Shown: positions 8,289-17,475 of the stretch, piece after piece
How the letters are laid out: the number at the start of each line of letters is the position of its first letter
Numbering within the stretch: position 1 is the first letter of the stretch
Assembly: GCA_947441065.1 (NCBI GenBank)
Contig: CANESI010000008.1
Coordinates: forward strand, 19,447 to 83,446
Direction of reading: 5' to 3'
DNA: 64,000 nucleotides
DNA from: Caulobacteraceae bacterium
GTDB lineage: Bacteria; Pseudomonadota; Alphaproteobacteria; Caulobacterales; Caulobacteraceae
Notes under the pieces: generated by a model
The model's database searches: none
What the model saw: only the letters and a program-made list of their open reading frames with translations
Told to the model about the DNA's origin: nothing
Translations under genes and position numbers: made by a program

Positions 8289-9254
8289 ATGTCTCAAAAA
8301 CCCTTCCCAATCCTGATCATTACGGCGACGCGCATCGGCGATGCGGTCCTGTCGTCGGGTTTGATCAAAAAGCTCTATGATGAAATTCCCAATGCGGAAT
8401 TCACCATCGTGGTTGGGCCGGTGGCTGCACCGCTGTTTCGGGACGTGCCTCAGGTCAAAGAGGTCATCGCGCTGGTTAAGCAACGCAATGGCGGCCATTG
8501 GATCAAGCTTTGGCAAAAGGTTCGTCATCGGCACTGGGGACTGGTGGTCGATGGACGCGGCTCTGCCCTTTCGCGCTTTATCAGGACGGAGCAGCGCACG
8601 GTTCACAAGAAGAGCGCCCTGATCGAGCACAAGGTCATTGAGGCCGCGCGCCTGTTGCGGCTGGAATCCGACCCGCCTGCGCCATACCTTTTCACGAGCC
8701 CTGAGACCGAAGCGCTCGCAGCGAGGATGGTGGGGCAGGGTGGCCCGATCCTAGCCATGGGGGCCGCCGCCAACTGGATCGGAAAGACCTGGCCGACCGA
8801 ACGGTTTGCCCAGACGGCCCTTAAGCTGCTCGGCCCCGATGGTCCTATGCCGACCGGGCGTCTGCTCATCTTGGGCGGACCCGATGACTGGCCTGCTGCA
8901 GAGGTTTTGCGCCGGACCTTGCCGAGAGATCGGTGGATCGACCTGACCGGTAAGGCCGACCTTTTGACCATCTATGCGGCGCTAAAGCATGCGCGGATGT
9001 TTATCGGCAATGATTCTGGCCTTATGCATCTTGCTGCTGCGGCGGGCATTCCCACATTAGGGCTGTTTGGACCCTCCGATGAGCGTCTCTATGGACCCTG
9101 GGGCACCGATTGCCGCATTGTTCGCGGTGGACGAACCTTTGAGGGTCTAAAACAGATCGACCCCCATCTGAACCAAGCGGTCTGTCACATGCTGGACCTG
9201 CCTGTATCCAAGGTCGTAGCAGCCGCCTGCCGTCTCTTTGATGAAACCGTCTAA
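8289..9254 (+). CDS. Glycosyltransferase family 9 (heptosyltransferase-like)
   Basis: GT9 family enzyme of GT-B fold, usually transferring ADP-heptose to the lipopolysaccharide core at the inner membrane. The N-terminus ILIITATRIGDAVLSSGLIKKL and the C-terminal nucleotide-sugar site GNDSGLMHLAAAAGIPTLGLFGPSD are clear. Length 321. AAGG lies four bases before the ATG. Divergent from ygfZ and 12 bp before the dihydroorotase-like gene. Acceptor sugar unknown. Confidence 0.9.
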   Translation: MSQKPFPILIITATRIGDAVLSSGLIKKLYDEIPNAEFTIVVGPVAAPLFRDVPQVKEVIALVKQRNGGHWIKLWQKVRHRHWGLVVDGRGSALSRFIRTEQRTVHKKSALIEHKVIEAARLLRLESDPPAPYLFTSPETEALAARMVGQGGPILAMGAAANWIGKTWPTERFAQTALKLLGPDGPMPTGRLLILGGPDDWPAAEVLRRTLPRDRWIDLTGKADLLTIYAALKHARMFIGNDSGLMHLAAAAGIPTLGLFGPSDERLYGPWGTDCRIVRGGRTFEGLKQIDPHLNQAVCHMLDLPVSKVVAAACRLFDETV

Positions 9255-9266
9255 CAGGAGCCTCCC

Positions 9267-10604
9267 TTGACCCAGACCTTCGACCTGATCGTTCGCGGCG
9301 GCACCTTGGTCAGTCATGCGGGGCAAGGCCTTGCTGATGTCGGCATAAGGGACGGAAAGATTGTCGCGGTTGGTGATCTGGGCCAGGCCAGTGCGGGCGA
9401 GATCTTTGATGCGCGCGGCCTGACCGTTCTTCCGGGCGTCATTGATAGCCAGGTTCACTTTCGCGAGCCGGGTTTGGAATGGAAAGAGGATCTGGAGACT
9501 GGCTCACGCGGCGCGGTTCTTGGCGGTGTGACCGCGGTCTTCGAGATGCCCAATACCGAGCCGACGACCACTGATCCTGACGCTTTGCTGGACAAGCTCA
9601 GCCGGGCCAAGGGGCGGATGCATTGCGATCACGCCTTCTATGTCGGCGGGACCCACGAGAACACGGCCTTTCTGGGTGAGATGGAGCGGCTTCCCGGCTG
9701 CTGCGGCATCAAGGTCTTTATGGGCGCCTCGACCGGGTCGCTGCTGGTCGCCGATGACGAGGGTGTCGAGGCCGTCTTGCGCAACATTTCTCGCCGAGCC
9801 GCCTTCCATTCGGAAGATGAATATCGCCTAGCTGACCGGCGTAGCTTGGCCCGGACCGGGGACTGGACCAGTCATCCTGAGGTTCGTGACGCCCAATCGG
9901 CGATCCAATCGACAGAGCGTCTGGTGTCCATCGCCAAGCGCTTGGGCAAGCGCATCCACGTCCTGCATGTGACGACCGCGCAAGAGATCGATTATCTCGC
10001 CCGTCACAAGGATGTGGCCAGCGTGGAATTGACCCCGCAGCACCTGACCCTCACCGGGCCAGAGGCCTATGAGCGGTTGAAGGGCTTTGCCCAGATGAAC
10101 CCGCCGATCCGTGACATTTCCCATCAGTCCGGCCTGTGGCGCGGTATCGCCATGGGCGTTGCCGATGTGATGGGCTCTGACCACGCGCCCCATACGCGCG
10201 AGGAAAAGGCACGGCCCTATCCGGCCTCTCCCTCGGGTATGCCGGGGGTTCAAACACTAGTCCCGGTCATGCTGACCCACGTCAATGCGGGGCGCCTGAG
10301 CCTTGAACGCTTTGTCGATCTGACCAGTCACGGCGTGCAGCGGGTCTTTGGCTTGGCCGATAAGGGCCGCGTGGCCGAGGGCTTTGATGCGGACCTGACC
10401 ATTGTAGACATGAAGGCGAGGCGGACCATCACCCACGAGCAGATGGCCACCCGCTCGGGCTGGACCCCGTTCGATGGTTTTGAAGCCACCGCTTGGCCGA
10501 TGGCCACCATTATTCGCGGCAAGATCGTCATGCGCGATGATGAAGTGGTAGCCGAAGGGCAGGGCGAACCCGTAAGGTTCCACGAAACACTGGGCCCAGC
10601 ATAG
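9267..10604 (+). CDS. pyrC: Dihydroorotase-like amidohydrolase
   Basis: Amidohydrolase-superfamily enzyme probably converting carbamoyl aspartate to dihydroorotate in pyrimidine synthesis. Motifs: GVIDSQVHFREPGLEWKEDLETGS, GGVTAVFEMPNTEPTT, the lysine in KVFMGASTG, HVLHVTT, and GSDHAPHTREEK with the catalytic Asp. The usual HxH metal pair reads QxH here (Gln before VHF), a variant I recall from one dihydroorotase subgroup. The 445-residue length matches class I enzymes. SD AGGAG precedes the start. Allantoinase or hydantoinase is the main alternative; no pyrB or purine genes are nearby. Confidence 0.85.
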   Translation: MTQTFDLIVRGGTLVSHAGQGLADVGIRDGKIVAVGDLGQASAGEIFDARGLTVLPGVIDSQVHFREPGLEWKEDLETGSRGAVLGGVTAVFEMPNTEPTTTDPDALLDKLSRAKGRMHCDHAFYVGGTHENTAFLGEMERLPGCCGIKVFMGASTGSLLVADDEGVEAVLRNISRRAAFHSEDEYRLADRRSLARTGDWTSHPEVRDAQSAIQSTERLVSIAKRLGKRIHVLHVTTAQEIDYLARHKDVASVELTPQHLTLTGPEAYERLKGFAQMNPPIRDISHQSGLWRGIAMGVADVMGSDHAPHTREEKARPYPASPSGMPGVQTLVPVMLTHVNAGRLSLERFVDLTSHGVQRVFGLADKGRVAEGFDADLTIVDMKARRTITHEQMATRSGWTPFDGFEATAWPMATIIRGKIVMRDDEVVAEGQGEPVRFHETLGPA

Positions 10605-10626
10605 GGCGACCAAATAGGGACGAGCG

Positions 10627-12417
10627 ATGGACGGACAGGTGAACATAGAAACGGCACCCTTCCGCGACGCGCGCTATGCCCCCCGCCAGTTGGTTGTCGA
10701 GCGCGGTGCTGATGGGGCGATGGTCCTCCGCAACCCAACGCCCTTTCGCCAAGACTTCCTGACCATGACCGAGGTGCTCAACCACGGCGCAGCAACCCAT
10801 CCCGACCGCCTATGGCTCGCCGAGCGTGATGGCGAGGGCTGGACCCAGCATACCTATGGGCAGGGTGCGGCAGCGGTAAAGGCCTTGGCTGGAGGTTTGG
10901 CAGGCCTTGGTCTGACCCGTGGTACGACGCTCCTGATCCTTTCGCGCAACAGCATTGATCAGGCCTTGGTCTCCTATGCGGCCATGAGCCTTGGCGCGCC
11001 GATTGCGCCCGTGTCGCCGCAATATGGGTTGGCGGGAGCAGACCTGTCGCGGCTGGGCTATGCGGTCGATCTGATCAAGCCTGTGGCCGTCTATGTCGAT
11101 GATGCGGCAGCCTTTGCCGGCGCGCTTGAGGCCCCGTTCCTTGCGGGCTTGCCGGTCATTGTCAGCCGTAACGGTCGGGCGGGCGATCACAGCCTTGCCG
11201 ACCTTCTGACGGCCGACCCCATGGCCCCGACGGCGCAGCCAGGCGATATTGCCAAGCTGCTCTTGACCTCAGGCTCGACGGGTAAACCCAAGGCGGTGGT
11301 CGGATTGCACCGCAACATCTGTATCAATGCTGCCCAGATTACCGCCTGTTTTGATGATCCAGAGCCGCCTGTTGTGGTCAATGCGGCCCCCTGGAGCCAC
11401 AGCTTAGGTGCCAATTCGATCCTGCACATGGTCACCCATCGGGGGGGATCGCTCTATATCGATGCCGGCCAGCCGACCCCCGAGCGGTTTGCAGAAACCT
11501 TGCGCAATCTCAGAGAGATATCGCCAACCTATCACAATATGGTTCCGGCAGGATGGGGCCTGTTTGCGGGTGCGCTCGAGCAGGATGAAGCGCTGGCTAG
11601 GACCTTCTTTGCTCGGGTTCGCGTCCTGCAATATGGCGGAGCCAATCTGGCCCAAAGCGTCTGTGATCGTATTCAAGCGGTCAGTGTGCGCCTGACCGGA
11701 GAGCGTCTGACCTTTGCCACGGGCTATGGCTCGACCGAGACCGGGCCCACAGCGTGCAATATTCACTGGCTCAATGATCGAACGGGAATGTGCGGCCTGC
11801 CGGTGCCGGGAACCTCGGTGAAGCTGGCGCCCGAGGGCAGCAAGTTCGAAATAAGGGTCAAGGGGCCTCAGATTTCCCCCGGCTATTATAATGATCCGGA
11901 AAAATCAGCCGCGGCTTTTGATGATGAGGGCTTCTACCGACTTGGCGATGCGGCCCGGTTGCAGGACGAGGCCGATCCAGAAGCGGGTCTGGTGTTCGAT
12001 GGCCGTCTGGTCGAGAACTTCAAGCTGGCTTCGGGCACCTTTGTGGCGGCTGGTTCCTTGCAGATCACGGCCATTTCGGCGGTCGGCGGGGCAGTCGCCG
12101 ATGCCGTGGTCTGCGGCGAGGGCAAGGATGGCGTTGGTCTTCTATTGTTCCTCAATGCCCCGTTCTGCGCGAGGCTGGGCGATGCCAATGCGGTTCGTGT
12201 GGCTGTCCGTGCAGGGCTTCAACGCATGAATGCAGAGGCGCGCGGCGGCGGTGGCAAGGTGGCGAGAGCCATCATCCTGTCCGGTGCGCCGGACCCGCTT
12301 TCGGGTGAAATCACCGATAAGGGCTATATCAATCAGGCCCTGTCGCGTCAGCAGCGGGCCGCAGATGTCGAGCGCCTGTTCGCCATCACGCCCGACGATG
12401 ATGTTCTGACCTTTTAG
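10627..12417 (+). CDS. Feruloyl-CoA synthase-like AMP-dependent ligase
   Basis: ANL-superfamily acyl-CoA synthetase activating a carboxylic acid through an acyl-adenylate. The P-loop LLTSGSTGKPKAVVG (about residue 215), the GYGSTETGP motif (about 365) and the YRLGDAARL/GRLVENFKL C-terminal hinge are present. Overall layout, including the N-terminal FRDARYAPRQLVVERGADG and long C-terminal domain, resembles feruloyl-CoA synthases of lignin-monomer catabolism. 596 residues. GGGACGAG lies just before the ATG. It is 15 bp upstream of a TPP enzyme, so the two are likely co-transcribed. The hydratase-lyase and vanillin dehydrogenase of the classic pathway are not in the window, so the substrate is an inference. 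Confidence 0.85.
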   Translation: MDGQVNIETAPFRDARYAPRQLVVERGADGAMVLRNPTPFRQDFLTMTEVLNHGAATHPDRLWLAERDGEGWTQHTYGQGAAAVKALAGGLAGLGLTRGTTLLILSRNSIDQALVSYAAMSLGAPIAPVSPQYGLAGADLSRLGYAVDLIKPVAVYVDDAAAFAGALEAPFLAGLPVIVSRNGRAGDHSLADLLTADPMAPTAQPGDIAKLLLTSGSTGKPKAVVGLHRNICINAAQITACFDDPEPPVVVNAAPWSHSLGANSILHMVTHRGGSLYIDAGQPTPERFAETLRNLREISPTYHNMVPAGWGLFAGALEQDEALARTFFARVRVLQYGGANLAQSVCDRIQAVSVRLTGERLTFATGYGSTETGPTACNIHWLNDRTGMCGLPVPGTSVKLAPEGSKFEIRVKGPQISPGYYNDPEKSAAAFDDEGFYRLGDAARLQDEADPEAGLVFDGRLVENFKLASGTFVAAGSLQITAISAVGGAVADAVVCGEGKDGVGLLLFLNAPFCARLGDANAVRVAVRAGLQRMNAEARGGGGKVARAIILSGAPDPLSGEITDKGYINQALSRQQRAADVERLFAITPDDDVLTF

Positions 12418-12432
12418 ATACGGAGAGCTCCG

Positions 12433-13974
12433 ATGAATGGCGCTGACGTCCTGATCCAAACCTTGGCGGATAATGGCTTGGAGGCCTGTTTCGCCAATCC
12501 GGGAACCAGCGAGATGCAGTTTGTCTCGGCGCTGGACCGCGAACCGCGCATGCGCTCGGTGCTCTGTCTGTTTGAAGGGGTGGCGACCGGGGCGGCCGAT
12601 GGCTATGGCCGGATGGCGGGAAAGCCTGCTGTGACCCTGCTTCATCTGGGACCGGGCTATGCCAATGGCGGGGCCAATTTGCACAATGCGCGTAAGGCTG
12701 GAACGCCGGTGGTCAATGTCATTGGTGATCACGCGACCTATCACCGCCAGTATGACGCGCCGCTCAATTCCGATATTGCGACCTGGGCCAAAGCCAATTC
12801 CAATTGGATCGCGTCCGCCGAAACCGCCGATCAGGTCGGAGACCTTGCCTCGCAAGCCATTGCCGCCAGCTATGGTCCGCCAGGCGGCTGCGCCAGCCTG
12901 ATCCTTCCCGCCGACAGCGCCTGGTCCGAAGCCAGTCGCAAGGGGCCTGTCGTCGAGATCCCTCAGCGTGCGACGCCAGCGGTCAGCGCCATTGCCGCCA
13001 CCGCCGCGAAGTTAAAGGCTGCCAAATCCCCTGTGGTCCTGATCGGCGGGTCTGCCTGTACCGAAGCGGGGCTGAGGGCGGCTGGGCGGTTAAAGGCTGC
13101 GGGTATTCGTGTCCTTACCGACACCTTTGTCGCCCGTCTGTCGCGCGGGGAGGGACGGTTTAACCCCGACAAGATGCTCTATTTCGGAGAAATGGCGCTT
13201 AAGGATCTGGCGGGTAGCGACCTGATGGTGCTGGTCGAAACCGCCATGCCGGTATCCTTCTTCGCCTATCCGGACATGCCCAGCGTTCTGGTGCCCGAGG
13301 GCTGCGCGCTTGAGCCCCTGTGCGACAGGTCACAGGACGGGATCGCGACCTTAAACCGGTTGGCCGATGCGCTTGGTGCGCCGCAGGATGTCGCCTTGAC
13401 CACCTATGCGCCGCAAGGCTGCCCGAGCGGGGAATTGACCGCCTACACGATTGGCACCTCCATAGCGCGGCACATGCCAAGCCAAGCTGTTATCTCCGAT
13501 GACGCGGTGACGGCGGGCTTGCCGGTCTATACGCAAACAGCGCAGGCGCGGGCCCATGAATGGCTGATGCTAACGGGCGGGGCGATCGGGCAAGGCATTC
13601 CCTTGGCCATCGGCGCGGCGGTTGCCTGTCCCGACCGAAAGGTCCTGTCCCTCAATGGTGACGGCGCGGCCATGTATACGGTGCAAGGGCTCTGGACGAT
13701 CGCGCGCGAGAATTTGGACGTGACTGTGGTGGTCTTTGCCAACCATGCCTATCGCATCCTCAATATTGAGCTTGCCCGCACGGGGGCTGGAAAGCCTGGC
13801 ACCGCCGCCAAGAAGCTGCTCGATCTTGGATCGCCGCGCATCGACTGGATGGGGCTAGCCAGCGCTCTAGGCCTGCCCTCCGTGCGCTGTGACACGGCAG
13901 AGAGCTTTGATGCCGCCATGGCCAGGGCCATGGGGCAGAAGGGGCCACAGTTCATCGAGGCGGCCCTGCTCTAG
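12433..13974 (+). CDS. Thiamine-pyrophosphate enzyme, acetolactate synthase large subunit-like
   Basis: TPP-dependent decarboxylase/carboligase of the IlvB/benzoylformate decarboxylase group. The N-terminal PYR domain has FANPGTSEMQF and the catalytic Glu in CLFEGVATGAADGYGRM; the C-terminal PP domain has LNGDGAAMYTVQGLWT and VVFANHAYRILN (GDG...N TPP/Mg motif). 513 residues, no associated small subunit gene, so it is probably catabolic rather than branched-chain biosynthetic. GGAGAG lies before the ATG. The gene follows a feruloyl-CoA-synthase-like ligase, hinting at breakdown of an aromatic or 2-oxo acid. Confidence 0.87.
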   Translation: MNGADVLIQTLADNGLEACFANPGTSEMQFVSALDREPRMRSVLCLFEGVATGAADGYGRMAGKPAVTLLHLGPGYANGGANLHNARKAGTPVVNVIGDHATYHRQYDAPLNSDIATWAKANSNWIASAETADQVGDLASQAIAASYGPPGGCASLILPADSAWSEASRKGPVVEIPQRATPAVSAIAATAAKLKAAKSPVVLIGGSACTEAGLRAAGRLKAAGIRVLTDTFVARLSRGEGRFNPDKMLYFGEMALKDLAGSDLMVLVETAMPVSFFAYPDMPSVLVPEGCALEPLCDRSQDGIATLNRLADALGAPQDVALTTYAPQGCPSGELTAYTIGTSIARHMPSQAVISDDAVTAGLPVYTQTAQARAHEWLMLTGGAIGQGIPLAIGAAVACPDRKVLSLNGDGAAMYTVQGLWTIARENLDVTVVVFANHAYRILNIELARTGAGKPGTAAKKLLDLGSPRIDWMGLASALGLPSVRCDTAESFDAAMARAMGQKGPQFIEAALL

Positions 13975-14001
13975 CCTGCGGGAAATCCTATCGCCGTCAA
14001 C

Positions 14002-14034
14002 AAAAAACCCGCCGGAGTGATCTCCGGCGGGTTT
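14002..14034. terminator. Bidirectional intrinsic terminator
   Basis: Stem AACCCGCCGGAG / CTCCGGCGGGTT (12 bp, TGAT loop). A run of six A on the left gives a U tract for the reverse-strand gene; the right side has only a short T run. It lies between the convergent TPP-enzyme gene and the secreted repeat protein. Confidence 0.85.
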
Positions 14035-14056
14035 GTCGTAAGACCCTTAGAGGGTC

Positions 14057-15409
14057 CTATTTCAGCGTATTACCGGGAAGCTTACAGCCGCCGCCAATAC
14101 CCTTAGCTTGGGTGCAGCTGAGCACCGACTTGGGGGCTTCGACGCCAGCCGTATATTCGATGACCCAGCCGGGCAGGCCATCAGAGCAGGCCACTTCCAA
14201 GAACTCCGACGTTTCCGCGCGCCCGATCATGTTGACGTTTGACACAGTGCAGGTGGACTTGCCGAGCGACTTCAAGCTGGTGGTCAGCTTTGGATAGGCC
14301 AACTCTTGCTTGGAGTAGCTGCAACGATAGCCCGAAAGTTGCGAGCGCACGCAGTCTAGAATTTGCGGTTTCACACCAGCCGCCACAGGGAAGATGCCCA
14401 CGGCGCCGTCGGGACGGTTCTTACAGGCCAGCTCGACAACTTCCTTGTCATTGCCCTGGACCGGAAAGACCCCGTACTTGTCGACGTCGCAGTTAAAACC
14501 GGCCTTCTTGGCAAGGCTGGAATAGAGGCCAGCCTGCTGAGTTTCGGCTTCGCGCGCATCGGTCAGGGTGCAGCCACCGCCAACGAAAGCCGCTTCCGCG
14601 CACTTGATCGTCTTGGCCAGCTGTTCGGCCTTAACCTGAAGCATGAAGCCTTCGCCCGACTGGCAGGCGATCTCGTAATATTCCGAGCCGTCGACAGTCG
14701 CCAGAACATAGCGGGTGCCGCTGATGTCACAGGTCTTGCTCGACTGGGTCATCATGGCCTTGATCGGCTCAAGGTTCTGCTCAGGAGTGGTCAGTTCGCA
14801 GCTCTTGCCCGATTGGCCGAAAGCGACGCACGACATGGCCGTAATCTTGCGATCCGCCGTGGCTGGCATGCTGGCGAGCATCACCATGCCAGCGCCAGAC
14901 TTACAGGCCAGTTCATAGTAGGCGCTGGCTGGGCTTTGACCAATATAGCGAGCCCTATCGATGGCGCAACTCGAACCCGTCTTGGCGATTAAGGGCTGCA
15001 GGCCCGCGACCGGATTGGCGTTGCCGGGCAGCAAGCAGGACAGGCTGTTCTTCTGAGGTTTGCCATCTGGCCCAATGGCAGGGGCTGACGTGGCCACGCA
15101 GTCATAGGTCAGGGGAACGGAGTCATCGGTCTTGGCTTGAATGATGTAGCCTAGGCCTTCAGAGCAGGCGACTTCGAAGAAAGCGGTCGTGACCTTCACG
15201 CCGTCCTTCTTTTCATCGGACGAACCGACAAATCGCGCGTCGGTTAGGCTGCAGGCCACGCCAGACTTGGCGATGATTTCGGGGGCCTTAGCCATCCCTG
15301 CCTTGCGTGCTACCTCGGGTATGCCAGCCGGTGCCTTGGGGGCAGCGAGAGCGGGCGATGCAATCGCGAAGGTGATTGCGGCGATGAGCCCCAGTCCAAA
15401 TGGCCTCAT
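14057..15409 (-). CDS. Secreted protein with five cysteine-patterned repeats
   Basis: A 450-residue exported protein of unknown function. Residues 1-22 form a Sec signal peptide ending ASPALA-A. The rest is about five tandem units of roughly 75-90 residues. Each unit holds four cysteines in the same order: a start like C-x-I-x-x-x-R-Y-I/V-G, a central YYELAC-x-SG-x-G block, a third Cys about 20-30 residues later and a fourth in GG-x-C-x-L. First cysteines of the units lie at about residues 53, 127, 209, 290 and 370. The even number per unit suggests two disulfides each and a periplasmic or surface location. It is monocistronic, with a hairpin-forming leader. Confidence 0.85.
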   Translation of the reverse strand: MRPFGLGLIAAITFAIASPALAAPKAPAGIPEVARKAGMAKAPEIIAKSGVACSLTDARFVGSSDEKKDGVKVTTAFFEVACSEGLGYIIQAKTDDSVPLTYDCVATSAPAIGPDGKPQKNSLSCLLPGNANPVAGLQPLIAKTGSSCAIDRARYIGQSPASAYYELACKSGAGMVMLASMPATADRKITAMSCVAFGQSGKSCELTTPEQNLEPIKAMMTQSSKTCDISGTRYVLATVDGSEYYEIACQSGEGFMLQVKAEQLAKTIKCAEAAFVGGGCTLTDAREAETQQAGLYSSLAKKAGFNCDVDKYGVFPVQGNDKEVVELACKNRPDGAVGIFPVAAGVKPQILDCVRSQLSGYRCSYSKQELAYPKLTTSLKSLGKSTCTVSNVNMIGRAETSEFLEVACSDGLPGWVIEYTAGVEAPKSVLSCTQAKGIGGGCKLPGNTLK

Positions 15410-15440
15410 GGGTACGTCTCCTGGAATTCCTGACCCTTGC

Positions 15441-15477
15441 GGGCTTATGATGGTTGCCTTTGACGGAGCATAAGCCC
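15441..15477. promoter_or_regulatory. Inverted repeat in the leader of the cysteine-repeat protein
   Basis: GGGCTTATG (15441-15449) and CATAAGCCC (15469-15477) form a perfect 9-bp inverted repeat separated by 19 bp, 32 bp upstream of the reverse-strand start at 15409. It may be a protein-binding operator or an mRNA leader stem. The remaining sequence to 15638 shows no other gene. Confidence 0.4.
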
Positions 15478-15638
15478 CTTCATGTGGGTCTGGTCAAGTT
15501 TGACTGTGACTGAGACCAAACTAAGACCGTGAATCAGGCATATTGTGCCTAGACCGAGACCTCTATTGGCATCATTGGATTGCCACGACAATTGCTCGCA
15601 TTATCGGCTTGGACCTTTAGCCGCAGGAGACTTTCGAC

Positions 15639-16709
15639 GTGCAGGACGGAACCCAAGAAGATCCCACCGACATCGCTGAGCGCCGTCCGGCTCTGGTTTA
15701 CCCCTTTGAGACGGTTCCCGAAGATGGCGAGACCTTAGAGATCGCGCCGGGTCTAATTTGGATCCGCATGGGCCTGCCCTTCGCTCTGGCGCACATTAAT
15801 CTCTGGGCGATTCGCGACGGCGAAGGCTGGGCAATTGTCGATACAGGGGTTCAGACCCGCGAAACGGCAGCCGCTTGGCGCAAGATTTTCGCCGGTCCCT
15901 TAGAGGGCAAGCCTGTCACGCGGGTTTTTGTCACCCACATGCATCCGGACCATATCGGCATGGCGGGATGGATCACGCGTAAGTTTGGCTGCCGTCTTTG
16001 GATGAGCCGGTTGGAATATATCTCTTGCCGCATGCTGACGGCCGATACGGGGCGCGAAGCCCCGGACGATGGCGTGCGTTTCTATAATGCGGCCGGTTGG
16101 GACGAAGAGTCGATCGAGACCTACAAGGCCCGCTTCGGTGGCTTTGGTAAGGGCGTTCACGCCATGCCCGACAGCTATCGCCGCCTCAGCGAGGGCGATG
16201 AGATCCAGATCGGGGACTATAGCTGGCGTGTTGTGGTTGGGTCGGGTCACTCGCCCGAACATGCCTGTCTCTATAATGAGGAACTGAAGTTACTGATTTC
16301 CGGCGATCAGGTCCTGCCGAAAATCTCATCCAACGTCTCGGTCTTTCCGACTGAGCCCGACGGCGACCCCTTAACCGATTGGCTAACCTCACTGGCGCGG
16401 ATCAAGACCATGGTTCCGGACGATGTTCTGGTTCTCCCCGCCCACAATGAGCCTTTCCACGGTCTTCACGCTCGCCTTGATCACCTGATCCGGGGCCATG
16501 AGCGGGCCTTGACGCGGCTCTTGTCCTCGCTCGCCGTGCCAAAGCGCAGCATCGATGTGTTTGGATCGCTCTTTGCCCGTAAGATTGGACCAGAGGTTCT
16601 GGGCATGGCCACCGGCGAGAGCCTAGCCCACCTGAACTGTCTGATGGGGCGGGGTCTGGTCGTCGCTGAACCGGATGAGCAGGGCGTGCTCTGGTACCGC
16701 GCGGCCTAG
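15639..16709 (+). CDS. MBL-fold metallo-hydrolase
   Basis: Metallo-beta-lactamase-fold hydrolase of unknown substrate. The zinc-binding signature THMHPDHIGMAGW is at about residue 105, with further metal residues in GSGHSPEHACLY and LISGDQVLP. A C-terminal helical domain of about 80 residues follows. Enzymes of this shape include glyoxalase II-like and thioester hydrolases. The GTG start at 15639 is supported by AGGAGA eight bases upstream. Its TAG stop lies in a CTAG shared with the stop of the convergent flbY-like gene. Confidence 0.9.
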   Translation: MQDGTQEDPTDIAERRPALVYPFETVPEDGETLEIAPGLIWIRMGLPFALAHINLWAIRDGEGWAIVDTGVQTRETAAAWRKIFAGPLEGKPVTRVFVTHMHPDHIGMAGWITRKFGCRLWMSRLEYISCRMLTADTGREAPDDGVRFYNAAGWDEESIETYKARFGGFGKGVHAMPDSYRRLSEGDEIQIGDYSWRVVVGSGHSPEHACLYNEELKLLISGDQVLPKISSNVSVFPTEPDGDPLTDWLTSLARIKTMVPDDVLVLPAHNEPFHGLHARLDHLIRGHERALTRLLSSLAVPKRSIDVFGSLFARKIGPEVLGMATGESLAHLNCLMGRGLVVAEPDEQGVLWYRAA

Positions 16710-17131
16710 GCGCTGCGGTTGAGGGTCAGGGACGTCGCATTGACCTTGGACGATTGAGCGCCGGGCCCATAACCAGAGCCGGTTGGACGTGAAGACGCCA
16801 CCTCTTCGGCAATGGCCCGCACCAGACCTTCGGTGACAAACTTTGCCGACTCGACGGCTCGGCCATGTCGGGCCAAGACCGCATCAAAGGCCTCTGTCGC
16901 CGTGATCAGGCTTTGGCGGGCGGGCAGGGATGTTTCGGCCAAGACATGAGGCGCTTCACGCAGCCTTTGCGATTCATGGCGGTAGATATTGGCCAGCCGC
17001 GAGGTCTCATCGAGCGTCTTTGCCGCTTCGAGCGGTTTATTATCCTCGAAATCCTTACATTCCTTGGCGAGGCGCGCCGTCAGGATCTGTGTCAGTTCCG
17101 TCATTTGATTGATGCGGGCATCGGGGTTCAT
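16706..17131 (-). CDS. flbY: Flagellar protein FlbY/FlgN-like
   Basis: A 141-residue mostly helical, charged protein following the cheL-type gene in the flgI operon. No catalytic motif is visible. Position and helical make-up match the small protein named FlbY in Caulobacter, possibly an FlgN-like hook-filament junction chaperone. Its ATG overlaps the preceding stop in ATGA (17128-17131). The C-terminal 25 residues look disordered. The name rests mainly on synteny. Confidence 0.7.
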   Translation of the reverse strand: MNPDARINQMTELTQILTARLAKECKDFEDNKPLEAAKTLDETSRLANIYRHESQRLREAPHVLAETSLPARQSLITATEAFDAVLARHGRAVESAKFVTEGLVRAIAEEVASSRPTGSGYGPGAQSSKVNATSLTLNRSA

Positions 17132-17475
17132 TTGACAGGTTCCTGAACGGTGGGGGTCGGGGATAGGCCTTGCATCTTGAGCATCTCTTGCGTGACCGAG
17201 GCGGCAATGCCGACCCCGCCCGCCTTGGTCATTTGCTTGGCAAAGGCGTCCATGAGGAAGGACTTGAAGGCCTGCTCACCTTGGCCGCCGCCAAAGGGTT
17301 CCGACGTATTGACGCCAGAAAACATGGTTTGAAAGGCGGTTGAGAGGAACACGGACTCAAATTCCTTCGCCGTCTTTTCAATCCGGGCGCGAGGGTCAGT
17401 AACGGAGCCGTAGTTCGAAATCTGAGGCGTTGGCCGCATCAGGTCGATGGGAAGGGACGAAGCGCTCAAATTCAT
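17128..17475 (-). CDS. cheL: Rod-binding protein (FlgJ N-terminal domain type, CheL)
   Basis: 115 residues matching the rod-capping half of Flg[41 protein letters not shown] and [12 protein letters not shown]. The peptidoglycan-hydrolase half found in enterobacterial FlgJ is absent, as usual in alphaproteobacteria, where the gene is called cheL or flgJ. It assists rod assembly through the periplasm. The start overlaps the flgI stop as TAATG. Confidence 0.88.
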   Translation of the reverse strand: MNLSASSLPIDLMRPTPQISNYGSVTDPRARIEKTAKEFESVFLSTAFQTMFSGVNTSEPFGGGQGEQAFKSFLMDAFAKQMTKAGGVGIAASVTQEMLKMQGLSPTPTVQEPVK

